A DNA stretch of 64,000 nt. It comes from Harmonia axyridis (taxonomy: Eukaryota > Arthropoda > Insecta > Coleoptera > Coccinellidae). The notes under the pieces were generated by a model. That model was not told where the DNA came from. It did not search any database and saw only the letters and a program-made list of their open reading frames with translations. Where the stretch lies: assembly GCF_914767665.1 (NCBI RefSeq), contig NC_059508.1, positions 21,178,001-21,242,000 on the forward strand. The letters are read 5' to 3'. Both the position numbers and the translations under genes were made by a program. The stretch's first letter is position 1. The number at the start of each line of letters is the position of its first letter. Positions 35,280 through 47,828 of this stretch are shown one piece after another.

Positions 35280-36146
35280 AGCTTCTGACAAATGACTGTT
35301 TCAAATATTTCGCTATATCTTGGTTTCTGTTCGAGACATTCGAAAAATTTTAAAACGTTTTTTCAGTAATTTTCTTGGTTTATATGATACTCATAACAGA
35401 TCATACAAATTAATCATTGTTTTAGAGATATGAAGGAGATTTTGTGTTTTTTAAATAGGACTATATTTTTCAAGAATGACATCCGTTTCAAAGATATCGA
35501 GTTCTTCGACTTCGTTTGATAGGAAAATAAATCAAAATTAAATACATAATGATAAAAATGAATATTTTTCATTTATTTCGAGATTTAATTCATTTTGTGT
35601 CCATTATAAGATTGTAATCTAGTCATATATAGGGTGTCCCATTTAATTAGAAATTAATTATCGTTTTAGAGATATTGTTTTTCAAGTGGAACACCCTATA
35701 TATGACTGAATTGTAATTAAACAATGATCACAAAATTAATTAAATCTAGAAATGAATGAAAAATATTTATAGGTATAAGGTGTCCCATCATAAAACGAAG
35801 TCGAAAAACTCAATTATTAGTATTATCCTCTAAAGAGATGACATTTTGGAAAAATCAAAAACGGAATGCTTTTCAACAGAATCTGCGGCTACAAAGACTG
35901 CGTTGAAAAATTTTTAAGAAACCTATTCTCCTTTATATCAATAATAATAATAATAATAATCAATAAAAATTACTGCAAGAACAATTTCGAATTTTTTGAA
36001 CTTCTTGAACAGAAATCAAGATATAGCGGAATATTTTTCAGAAAACCCCTGCCAAAAACATAGATTGGGGGTACCCGAAGATTTTTTCTCTAATTCTTAT
36101 AGTTCGAGATACTTTCAGTGAGCATCGAATTTGGGACACCCTGTAC
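35280..36146. mobile_element. Family E element disrupted by a nested palindrome
   Basis: 35280-35440 matches the interior of the element at 18452-18883 (GTTTCAAATATTTCGC, TTTCTGTTCGA, TATATGATACTCATAACA). 36005-36146 matches its right end (GATTTTTTCTCTAATTCTTA, TTTCAGTGAGCATCGAATTT, CCTGTAC). Between them is a separate inverted repeat, about 35467-35655 against 35680-35858, centred near 35667, with arms of about 180 bp containing ATAGGGTGTCCCATTT and CTTCGACTTCGTTT. This looks like one MITE inside another. Confidence 0.65.
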
Positions 36147-39100
36147 TATTGTTCGAGAATTATTTTAATATATAAATTACGAGGTACAGATCTCAGTAAA
36201 AAATTTAATTTCAGTATCTACAACATATGAAAGGAGTGCTGGAACATTAATATGCTGACACAAAATTGAAGAAAATATATGTACATACTTTTGTTTGAAA
36301 GCTTTAATGTATTGTCATCAAATTTTATTAATCGTGAGATATCTTGTTGCTATGACGCAACACATCAATAATTTGTTTTTCTGAACAGAACAATTTCAAA
36401 CACATTATTTCGAAGAAATGTTGGTGAAATTCAGTAAAATCTAGTTATCATTTTCGTTTCAATTCTAGTGAGTTTGTGCAGGTTTTTTGAGCTTTGCTGA
36501 GAGTGTCTTTCTATGTTGGTTGTTGAACAGCATCCCAGTCGCATAATTCTGAAAATTCGAATGAAAATATTCGTGAACTGAATCATCGAATTGTAATTCA
36601 ATCCTTTCTTCGTTTCAAAATACATTATCCGGTGAATAAAACATGCCTTGAAATTTTCATTGGCATTTGCGTCTCAGACGAAGCGTAATGTGTATTTTAC
36701 GTCCGTCCACAAAAAAAATCGAGAAGGTCGTACAAAATTTCTTCTCGATAACGTCTGATGTATTCGCCTCGAAATAATGTCCAGCCAAAACAGCTAGGCT
36801 CCCAGAAAATAAAAGTCACAAATTATGTGTTAACGTACGAAGGAAACCCACAATATGCGAGGAACTAAAAGTATCCATCGACTTTTAAAGGTCAAGGTTT
36901 TCATAAAATACAGACAAGAAACACATCTTGTCCATTTTCCAACGAAAGATACAAATTAATTGAATGTGTAATTCGGCATTTCAAGGAGATTGTACCTTCA
37001 CGAAAATTGACTACTTAAATGCCCCACTTCGATCATTTTTATTTCATTCTACAATTTATTTACACATGACGGTTCTGTTTATACCATTTCAAACTTCCAC
37101 GAGTTGAGTAGAATGACGTGATTTGAGTTATTTTTACATCAGAAAGGTCAATATCAACGAACAGTTCAGGAACATTTCTACCTATTAGATATACTCGATT
37201 TTTTCAGATATTTGTTTTGAGCGCTCGTCATTGAACTGATCGCTCCATCATTTCATGTCAATGTTTTAAATTTTCGAATTTTGAGGCAATAATTGTTTTA
37301 AACGACTTGAAATTTGCAAGGCCTCTTCGGGTCTCTAATGCCGCGGTTGAGAGGGAACATCATCACGTGACTGCTCGGTTCAAAACGAAATCAGAGAAAT
37401 TTTTTTCAGCAAATCATCAATTTTTATGGGGTTTTCACATCATTTTTAACAATAATCGACATTGTGGTAATTCAAGAATTTCAAGTTAAGGATGAAAAAA
37501 ATTATAATTTTGGTTACTTTTCGCAAAGAAATTGATGATTATGGTATTGCTACAAAGCACTGATGTATTTTGAAAATATTCTTGAAAAAAATCCTATAAA
37601 ATTCATCATGAAAGAGGCAAAATTCATAAAAAGACTTGTTAAGTACTTTCTTTCAATGAAAGTTGGAATTATTGCATTATCCTAATTTATACTGATCATT
37701 CAATCGTTGTGGTAATACCGCACATGATTTTTGTTTCTCCTCCTTTGGGAAAATTTTTGACAGATCACAAGAAAGGCATTTGGTGGTGTTCCCTCGTTAA
37801 TTTGTTATTGTGCAAAATACGACCAGAGGTTTTGAAAATATGGCCATTCGAAATTCTGTGTTACTGTTACAAAACTACGAATTCGATCTATATGAAAATT
37901 TGTATTTCGATGTAAAATGACAATTTAGAACTTTTATGTTGACAGCAAAACCAATTCCATAAAAAATTCAAGAAGAATTTTTAGAATATCAATTTCAAAT
38001 TTCGTGCAAAATTTTTGTTTCCTTATTTATTTCCAAATGAAATTTCTCTTTCGAACGTAGATAGAAAAATTAAGCTGGTGTTTTTTATTGAAAACGATTT
38101 AACATCATATTTCTATCTGTGGTCCAGATTTCTTGATTAGCCTCTATCTAAATTGCAATATTACAATAGTAATAAATTTTGAGTTATATTGATTAGCAAG
38201 CTTATAGATCTACTTATCTTGTAGATGAACTTAGCTGTAAGATCTACAAAGCTGGTAGATTCACAGAGTTAGGAACGTATAGATGTACACAATTGGAAAT
38301 AAATATTCTGTTTTTCATAGCTGGAAATTATAAAGACATAAACAAAACTAATGATGAAATTCTTTGTAATGCAATTGATTGAAGCTTACGGTGTGCCCTC
38401 TTAATGACAGAAAAAAAAATTGACTTGCGTCATATTTTTATTGGTCACCGATTACGATCAAATTTTAAACATAAATTTTCATCTTACGGTGGTAATTGAG
38501 AACGATTAATAACTTAAACATTGTCTATGAGTAATGACGATAATTGTTGTATATCTATAAATCTGTTTTTCTATTCACCTACTGAGAATCGTGCAGTTGG
38601 AACTCTGGCTGGTCTATAAGTGTTTTGATGTGATACTGGGATGATAGCAATGGGTTTTACGCTTGTACGGGGGGTTTATGAAATGAGGACAACTTAAAAA
38701 TATTCATGAAAATATTTTAAGAGATTATGATGTTCATTCGGCTTCAGACATTTATTATAAAAGGATCGGTGGACATCTTGAATGAAGAGAATTCCTACGA
38801 AGTTTTTTTAAATTCAATATTAAAGCTGGGATGTACAATTTCGAATCGAATTATGCCATAAAAGCGAATACAAATATTTTACTTGAATTTATCATTTTCA
38901 TCTTTGACATACAAATAAGATCAACAAATGAAATTTTATTGCAATTCGTTCGTTCATAACTCTGGATTTGCTTTTTAGAATTTGTAGAATCCAATAGACA
39001 ACGTTGTTGTCATCTTAAGGAATTAAAACGCAATTTTTAGTTTCTGTCGAAATATTATTGAATATATTACGTCCACAGTTAATTCAAAAAACTTCATATA

Positions 39101-42100
39101 CTCTATTTCATGTTTGATTTGGTCATGACATAACGACATTTTCAATTTCCTTATTTTAAATCTTTAATCATTTCGGAAAAAGCTATGTGCACTATATGGA
39201 AGAATTTTTCAATTTATTTTTGGGTTGTGAGCATCTCAATATGTTGAGTCTGAAAGAAATTTTTTTGGAATTCGTTTTCTCATAACACTGGAACTTTGGA
39301 TTCGCTTTTTAGAATATGCAGAATTAAAAAATCGCATGAGGAATCCTTTTGTCGACAATCATCAGCTTTTTTCGGAAACTGACGAAATCTACATTAAGTT
39401 TGACAAAAAAATATGGTTGCACCTAATGAATTCTTAACTTAATGAAGTTTGACGAAACTACGGTTGTTTGCTATACCAGGAACTATTTAATCATTTTTAT
39501 CATAGGCAATGATTCTTATGGCTCGAGAAACTGATCCCCAAAACTCTAATTTATACATTTTGTAAAGAAGGAATCGAAATCAGTGAAGCAGTTTTTTTAA
39601 AAGGATTGTCGAAATTATTCTATTAATTATTATCTATTTAATTAGCACAACTTCATTCTATACTCACGCGAAGTAGAAAAGTATTAATCATCAGTTTGGT
39701 TTAGCTTTTTCGATTAATCATCGATTAGTTGTACTTCCACTAGAAGAAGGAAACGAACCCGATATTAACTTAATGAGATAGCACAGGCAACTTGTTACTT
39801 GGTGGATGTCCCCTGTAGCTAGAAGAAGCTTAGCCAGTGAATTATTCTGTTGAATAACTGTACTTGGTGGATAAAACGCCAAGGCAACACATTCGATTTT
39901 GAGAAACACTTTTATACCTTGAGTGTGTTAATAAATTGCTTCTACGGTTCAACAACTTGAGGATTTATCTCGGCTCTCTCAAGGACAGACATACCAAAAA
40001 TGGAATGGATCTTTTTGAAGTTCGTGACTAAAGGTAATTCGATGTTTTCAGAACGATCAGTAGACGATCAGAGTAGGGGCTATTTCTTTTATACAGCGGT
40101 TTACCAACGTCTCGTGGATAAAATATCTTTTATAACATACGTTTATGTACCCGAAGACGGAGTTCCGATTATTGCCGATCGTTTACAGGGTGTCCACTCG
40201 TACGAATTTCTCATTTTGATTTGGTGGCATAAGTATTCCTTCTTGGAATTTTTTTTCTTATTCAGGTACTATGGAATATTTCAATCACTGCAAATTCTAA
40301 ATTATGGTTCATTTTTTCCGCATTCAACGTTCAATGTCAAAAAAAAATTAAAATATCTATGTAAAACAGGTAATTAAATGAGATTCGAAATCCGAATAAA
40401 AATTTCAAAAATTCAGAAACTATGAGTGCTAAGATGCGATAAAAAATATTATATTGATATTATCATATCGGTATGTTTTCTCAATTTTATGATTTTTATT
40501 TTCTGAGAAATTAATTTTTTGCATTTTGTCGCCCTAATTTTGTTTCATCTATAAAACTCATGGATCAAATTTGAGCTGGGAGGTTCACTTAAGGCAACAT
40601 AATTTCATTCAGATAGCTCTTAGAGTTTCCGAGAAAATCTCTGGACGACTTTTTTTTCTTGTTCAAAATTTCCATACATAGGTCTATATAAAAATTCTGT
40701 TTAGAAATTTATCGTCAAAAAAGATTCACATATAACAATGATAAAAAGACCATCTATTGAAAGGAATTATGTATTATTCATGCATACATTCATTCATTTG
40801 GAGATTTCTGCAGGGACTGTTACTTTTTCCTCTAAAAAATTTATATCTGTTTCATAAAATATCATGAAGAATCTGTCTGTTTTGTTATTTTTTTTACCAC
40901 AATAATGAATTTCATATGATATGATATGGCTCCGGTCAAATTTTCATTTCAAAAACTGTCGACTCACTAAAAAGGAATCTATCTGTAATAACAAAAGAAT
41001 TAAAATGAAAATAATGTAAGACCTGAATATTCGATGAAAAAATTCCATAGTTCGGAATTGATATACTGTTTGTTGACTATTTTTCAACAATAATTCGCGT
41101 TACGCCAGTGTAGAAAGTCCTTGCCTTGTTGAATTTTTCGATATCGACATAGGTGAATGTAATATCTATCCGTATACTGCAACAATTAAATCCATTTCAT
41201 ACAGATTCTTGAATAATATCGTTGTATATATTCGAGTTATTCTAACAAGCAGATAAAGCTGGCTATTGGACACGCTCCAAGTCACCTGAATGCCAATTGC
41301 CACCGTAAAAGGCACCTCAACGCCTTCTTGATGAATTTGAAATTTGTTCCCAGATTTGTCGCAATAACGCGCATGTGTTTATTGGGCCGTTAAGAGCGGA
41401 AGTTTTTTTTTGCGTATGAAAATGAGGCGGAATTGAACCCTTATTTAATTATTCTACCATGCCTTTTTGAGCGCTCGGAAGGAATTAGAAACTACAAAAT
41501 TTCATTTTGCAAGCTTCGTGCAAAATTTGGTGTTGAAAGTGTCATCAAAACCATAGAAAATTTGAGTGGCATATAAAAAAATGAGTAAAGCACTGTCTTG
41601 AAGTCATGAGCACTTGAGGGCACGTCATTTATGCGCCAATTGCAACCATGGAGATCACCTATATATATAGAGATGTGGTCTCTAACGGCGCCATTGGAGA
41701 CTGAATGAACGAGCGCTAAGAAGCTCTTGACTACAAGTCAATGCTTTCCTCATTTAGGCTTCGTTTTGTTTCTGAATTTTTGAGAATCATATGATTTCCA
41801 CTTATGAGAATCAGTTCCATAATTTAATCCTAGAAATTGCAATTTGATCTACAGACTATAGACTGAAGTGTGGTTACTACAAATTCATTATAATATTACG
41901 CCCACTGTGAACTCAAGAAACTGCATACTCAATATAATTTATTTTTGGCACGTTTTTTTTTTGGTAGATGATTTCTCAGAATCTTCTCATTCTAATCCAT
42001 TAAATCTTCAATGATTTTCAATGAAAGCTATGTGGAGTAGATGAAAGAATTTTTATATTTCGTTTTATATCATAAGAATCTCAATATATGTAAACAGTAT

Positions 42101-42275
42101 TTTTTCTCCTTGATCTCAAGTTGCTTATTTATATTAAACACATGAAAAGTTTGTTGATGGATTTGACATCTAAATGAAAATTGGAATGGCTTGGTTCAAA
42201 GTGGAATAATGTCTAGTTTATTACATATCTGAAAAAGGCATCAGAACAGGCACGGTCGGCGAAGGCCCGTGAAAT
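36147..42275. other. Long AT-rich interval without a recognised gene
   Basis: Six kilobases with no coding exon I can support. Patches of more complex sequence lie at 36640-36900, 37290-37400, 39700-39990 and 41250-41720. Readings at 40000-40377 (125 codons) and 37709-37915 (68 codons) show no recognisable motif. Could be grh intron or intergenic. Confidence 0.4.
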
Positions 42276-42463
42276 GAATGCCTTCGGTGGCACAGTGGTT
42301 TGGGAGACGGTTGTGATGCCGAAGGTACCGGGTTCGAATCCCGGCTAGGTCATGGATGTGTTGTACATGTTATGGTATGATGAGGTTACATGTAAGAGTA
42401 GCTTCAAGCTAAATGTTGCCTTGTTATATCTAATTGAAGAATAAAGTCGTTAAAAAAAAAAAA
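42276..42463 (+). mobile_element. tRNA-derived SINE
   Basis: A tRNA-like head holds a pol III A box (TGGCACAGTGG, 42288-42298) and a perfect B box (GGTTCGAATCC, 42331-42341), followed by about 110 bp of unrelated body and a 12-A tail (42452-42463). The A-to-B spacing and the long body exclude a functional tRNA gene. A mariner begins a few bases after the tail. Confidence 0.85.
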
Positions 42464-42469
42464 TATATA

Positions 42470-43713
42470 TTAGGCCAATTGAGAAGTCCCCGGTCTGATG
42501 CACAGATGGCGGTGCTAGTATCAAATCCATATGAATTTTAGTTAGTACCTACCTTCAAACGATACGTGTCAAAATTTGACAGCAGTCAGACTGTGTGAGA
42601 TATTACGTTGTGAGTGTAGCTACTTCTGTTATTTGAAAAAAGATGGAAAAACGAATTTCGTTTGCTGATAAAATATTGCTTTTTGAAGAGAAACAATACA
42701 TTTGAAGCAAAATCTTGGATTAATGAAGAGTTTCCGGGGTCTGCACCAGAAAATCAATCATCATTGATTGGTATGCTAAGTTTAAACGTGGTGAAATGAG
42801 CACCGAAGACGGCGAACGCAGTGGACTCCAAAAAGAGGCTGTCACTGACAAAAAAATCCAAAAAGTTCACAAAATAATTTTAAATGACTGTGAAGTGAAG
42901 TTGATCAAGATAGCAGACATTGTGAAGATATAATCTGAACGTGTACATCATATGCTGTATATCATACAGCAAAATGGGTGCCGCGCGAGCTCATAATCGA
43001 CCAAAAGTGTTCATGATTCTGAGCAGGGTTTGAAGCTGTTTTAAGTGCAATAAACCTGAATTTATGCGTCGATATGTGACATTGATGAAAAATGATTCCA
43101 TCATTTCACTCCAGATTCCAATCGAAAGTCAGCTGAGTGGACTGCACACGATGAACCACTGCCAGGAAAAACACAACAGTCAGCTACCAAGGTTATGGCA
43201 TCAGTATTCTGCGATGCGCAAAGTGTAATAGTCATTGATTACCTCCAAAAGGGCCAGACCATCAACAGTGATTAATATATAACGGAATTGAATCGTTTTA
43301 AGGATGAAATCATCAAAAAACGGCCCCATTTGATGAAAAAAAGATGCTGTTTCATCAAGACAATGCGCCGTGTCACAAATCAATGAAAACAATAGCGAAA
43401 TTGCATGAATTGGGCTTCGAATTGCTTCTGCATCCACCTTATTCGCCACATCTGGTCCCCAGCGACTTTTTCCTGTTCTCAGACGTCAAAAGAATGCTTG
43501 CTGGAAAGAAATTTAGCGCTGATCAAGAAGTAATCGCCGAAACTGAGGCCTATTTTAAAGCGAAAGACAAATCGTACAACAAAAATGGTATTGAAAAGTC
43601 GGAAGATCGCTATAATCGCTGTATCACCCTCAAAGGCAACTATATTGAATAATGAAATCGAATTTTGCCAAAAAATTTTACTATGTAGACCGGGGACTTT
43701 TCAATTGGCCTGT
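42470..43713 (+). mobile_element. mariner element, inactivated
   Basis: Terminal inverted repeats of about 27 bp: the left TAGGCCAATTGAGAAGTCCC continues to CGGTCT, and the right complement reads CAGGCCAATTGAAAAGTCCC then CGGTCT. Likely TA target sites flank both ends (the left lies in the TATATA run after the SINE tail). Length of about 1.24 kb is normal for mariner. Confidence 0.85.
42643..43652 (+). pseudogene. mariner transposase, frameshifted
   Basis: The transposase would bind the terminal repeats and cut and paste the element. The start (MEKRISFADKI at 42643) is followed by frame-shifted remnants of the helix-turn-helix region (SWINEEFPGS and KFKRGEMSTEDGERSG). Stops occur before the catalytic part. 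From 43344 an intact C-terminal reading of 102 codons contains HQDNAPCHKS (second catalytic Asp) and PPYSPHLVPSDFFLF (third, D-type) in the order of mariner DD34D. No intact product is possible. Confidence 0.85.
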
Positions 43714-44587
43714 TAAGCATGAAAAAAGGCCTAGTGTAGGTGAAAAATGGTGAAAATATTACAGAAGGTGTTGAGATCGCGTCGGAAAATGCCTATAGGC
43801 ATTTTTCATTTTCTATAAATTCGCGCCAGATATATCCGTTAGATGTTGTTTATCGTAAACATCTCAATTCATCTTATTCAAGATGCATCTTACTCAGTTC
43901 TAATTGCTTACGGGTTCGAATTGATATTATTGGAAATATTCATGAGACTCACCCGTGGAATAGTCAAGATTGAGGCTTGGAACATTAATGATAGACCAGA
44001 TATGTCGATATCTACCTGCCTAGGTTTCCTTCAACGATTAATCATTTTTGTCCCATGTCAGATTCACCACTTTGACAAGAGACGGGATAGAATGATGACG
44101 TATTACGATGCTCGTGTGTTCTTGCCGTGAGAATCGGGATCTGCTGCACGACATTAAACTTTTTATTGGCGCATTTAAAAGTAATTAATGATGAAAGTTA
44201 ATTGAATCACGAAGATTCATTGTTGCTATGAATGGGGTTACATATGACATCTTCATTCTTCTCAATGGAATCGGGGTGTTCTATTAAAAGGGTACGAAGA
44301 TAAAATATTTCGTTCTTTTCAATAGTAGATCATACTTTTTCGGTAATCAAATACCTGAGTATTTGAATAATGATATTTTCTTGAAACGAAGAATTGAAAA
44401 TGAAATAAATTGGTTTCGTGATACTAAACTAGAATCAGATCAAGTGGTGTCACAACTTGTACGGACAAAATAAACGCATTCAAACTATTGCTATTGCTGT
44501 ACTGGTTGTACTTATAATAGTTCATGGAAACCATCCTTTGAAGTAGCGAAAACACTTCAAAGATTTATTTCTTTGAGTTAGAAAATA
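43714..44587. other. Interval with no recognised gene
   Basis: Readings at 43740-43973 and 43843-44130 overlap in different frames, and neither resembles a known family. Composition is somewhat less AT-rich than usual here. Confidence 0.35.
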
Positions 44588-44607
44588 TGACGTCATCGGT
44601 GACGTCA
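44588..44607. promoter_or_regulatory. Paired CRE octamers
   Basis: Two perfect TGACGTCA sites at 44588-44595 and 44600-44607, offset by 12 bp. They lie 226 bp before the candidate exon at 44833. Such pairs can bind CREB/ATF-type bZIP dimers; function here is inferred only. Confidence 0.35.
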
Positions 44608-44832
44608 TGCCAATTTGGTGCAATTTTGGAGAAAAATGTGTTCCTATGAGTATTAGCAATGCTTGGTTTCAACTGAACTTGAAGAAAATAAGAAGCAGTT
44701 CCCCAAAACCTGTCAAATACCGGGTTCATTTGAGGTTAAGCATTATTAGCATTCAATTGAGGTTAAAATTTGGAATAATTTCGTTAGATTAATCTCAATG
44801 AAATCTCACATTTGAGTTTTTTCATATTCCAG

Positions 44833-45004
44833 GCTATCAAAGAAAGTCGAAAGGTTAGCGTACTTAACCTTCAAGTGCTATCAGTGAAACAACGGCCACC
44901 CACGCCTGAAATTAGTTCTAATCGCCTCATCTACGCTGGATTACTCCAAGAGCTATGGCATGTATGCCAATTTGTTCAACAGCTATATTGTCCTAGACAA
45001 GACG
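44833..45004 (+). CDS. Candidate internal coding exon, gene uncertain
   Basis: A 172-base open segment starts after a strong acceptor (TTTTTTCATATTCCAG) and ends at ACG/GTACGT, a good donor. In phase 0 it reads AIKESRKVSVLNLQVLSVK, then PPTPEISSN, then LLQELWHVCQFVQQLYC with no stop. The grh micro-exon ends in phase 0, so the two could be joined in frame, and PPTP-type composition is not foreign to Grh. I do not recognise the sequence. It may belong to grh, to another gene, or be chance. Confidence 0.35.
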
Positions 45005-47828
45005 GTACGTCGTTACCTTGCTTGTTTATAGGAAATAACGTGGATTACATCTTAACATCATCAGGAACAACATATCATCGAATTTCAGATCACGTTCGAT
45101 ATTTTTCGTGTGTGTTTGTCGATTTGTATATATGCATGAAGATTGGATTTACATAAGAGCATCTTTTGACATTCAACCTCTTATGTTTTCATTCCCAATA
45201 TCGAAATGGAAGAATAATAATAGATATTACTTTAAGTTTCTGGACACAAATCTGAAATAAAAACCTTCTAGGCTGATATAGCACGAAAACATAGAACGAT
45301 AATAAATACTTCATCACAACATCATTTATAACTTTTTTGAAACAGTTTTCTTGAGGAAACGAAAAAGCATAAAAATAAATCGTTTCTTGGAAGATTCCAC
45401 ATATCCCCTTCCTTTAGTTATATTTCATTATATTGACACTAAATTGTAGAAGAATTCATTATATTCAATATTTATTATAATTAACTCACTAGAAAGAAGT
45501 AGTTCATCCAAAGGTGTACTTAACCCTTGTAGTCTACAAAATTTGAACATAATTTAATCGGAAATAAAAGTATAAGGAATTGAAAAAAAATAAAAATACG
45601 AGTATAACAAACATAATTCACAGAGACAATCTAGAAATTATGATGATGAGTAATCGAGGAGATACATTTTGTTTTTTTTCTTGAATTTTTTTGGTCAAAC
45701 AGTTGATATTCATGAGGAACAACGTTGTGAAGCTTGTAAATATTATAGATGAAACTTCTTTAAACAGTAGACACTTTCTGCATTCTGTGATTAGTACACG
45801 ATAATATATCTGTACGATGTATGTCGATATTATGAACGTTAATTCTGTAAACTGATTTTTTGTTGACATGTGGCTTTTCTTTGAAATGATATTACCTATA
45901 TTATTGTAATATAAAATAAATACCATCTGACCTTGACCCAATTATCGAAGTAGGGACAGGTTTTGATATTTTCAATCTGAAACTAAATTTTAACATAGTC
46001 AATTCAAAATTTTAGAGTAGGTTTTTGATTGCTTCAGCCGGTTCTGCCAAACGATCTTGATTAGTTTACAAGCGGACACTACCAGATGCGATTTAAAAAT
46101 AACTCAGAATTTCGAAATAAGTCGTAGAGGTCAGGTCGATTAAGTCGAGCATTGCATAATTTGTTTTCGAATAAATATTAACATACATTCACAGACTTTT
46201 CCGTACTTCAAGACGATATTTCATTTCTGTTGTTTATGTATCCAATACTAGCAAATTATCAATTACCATCATGATGATCTTGTACCTGTTGTAACGTAGT
46301 AGTTCTCATATGTTTTGTATAAAACCACCTTGCTCTGCGGCAGATAAACCTTGTCTGACTGTAGTTTCAAAGTTTAAAGAACGATCTTTCCTCCTCTAGT
46401 CAGATGCCCCCTCTCTGTTCCCCCCTAGGTACGTCACTGCCGCGCCACAACCTTGGCGTTTCGCAAAGGTTAAAGATCGTTCTTGTGTCGTAAAATATTT
46501 CGTATAAACCTGACATCTGAATGAAATTTGTGGGATATTCTAAGACGTTCTTTCTCATTCCAGCGGGATCTTAATATTTAGAACTTTTCGACAATTAACA
46601 TCTTACCATATTCATAATGATACGTGATTAAAGAATAGCAGAAGGCTAGGTGAATTATCAAACTTGACATTGGCAGGCTTCAACTATTCTATCGGAGTTG
46701 GTTTGATTCGTTTCCACGATTCGAATTGAGAATCAAAATATTGATAAAGAACAAGGGAATGTTATGAATTACAATATATTAAAAATACTGTGTGATTATG
46801 TTTTTTGAAACGTTCGTAAGATCTAGGTGCCACGTGATCGTCTGATTTTAACATTGGCACATTACGTGAAAAATTGAATTTATTGTTTGTCGTAATTTTT
46901 AATCGCATAATTTTCATTTCGAATGAAAAGTAAGTCTCTCTTTTGATTTATCAAACATCTCAATAAAATATAATAGGTTTCAAATTCAAGTCAGAAATCA
47001 AGGTCATGATGACACTTTTCACAAAATACTGTGAATTCGTTCACAAAATATTATTTTGGATCATCACAATTGTATTTTGTCATTATTATCGTCAGAATGC
47101 ATCAATAACTAAGTCAATTCGGTAGATGAGTTCGATATTTGCTTGGTCGTAGATATTTCATGACTGAAATTACTTATTCCTGGACATCTTTCACGTTGAC
47201 AGTTTTGAATAGCAGAAACTAAGCATGTGTTTCTTTGTTTTATTCTTCTTCTTCTTCTATCTTTTATAATGTGCCGGGCTGTGTTTTATTCAATCTTTAA
47301 ATTATTCAAAGAACTAATTTGGATATAATATCAATAACTTTTCTACCTGTAAACTCTACCGTAATCCTGGAGACTTCAACAGTTGGTTAGGAAGGAAACA
47401 CCCTATGAAAAAGAAGAAGAAAGTTTATTTTTTGCCTAATAAACTAATTACATCGCTGTGGTATATAATACATTATAACCAGTGCGCAATATTGAATCAA
47501 TAATACTTCTGAAAAGTGTCTATGAGAGAAACATTGAATAACTCGGGAAAAATAAGATGAATAAATATAAATACATTTCCTCTGATAATTCGAAGAAAAT
47601 GAGCTACGAATGTCAGTTATAAATCAATCAATACGAGTTAAATTTTCATAGACTATCAGAAATGAATTAGACATTTATAGAAAATTAAACAGACTACTGC
47701 TTTCTGATTTCAGTTGGGACCACTGGGAATATTACTAAGTTTGGAGGGACCTATATTTGTTAGCTACCTTTCGTAGAAGGGTTTAGTTCTAGATACGTCC
47801 AACTTGTTTCTGACTACTTGACTGAATT
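45005..47828. other. Non-coding interval with small repeats
   Basis: Contains an inverted pair AAGAACGATCTTT (46377-46389) and AAAGATCGTTCTT (46472-46484) around a C-rich segment (CCCCCCTAGGTACGTCACTG). A GAAGAAGAAAGTTTATTTT fragment near 47408 resembles reversed LINE/SINE ends. No gene seen. Confidence 0.4.

Noticed and set aside
40000..40377. 125-codon ORF
   Set aside because: No known motif, AT-driven hydrophobic tail, and no neighbouring exon signals; could be chance in 64 kb.
42281..42352. tRNA gene
   Set aside because: A and B boxes are good, but the acceptor stem and anticodon arm do not form and the unit continues into a body with a poly-A tail, so it is a SINE.
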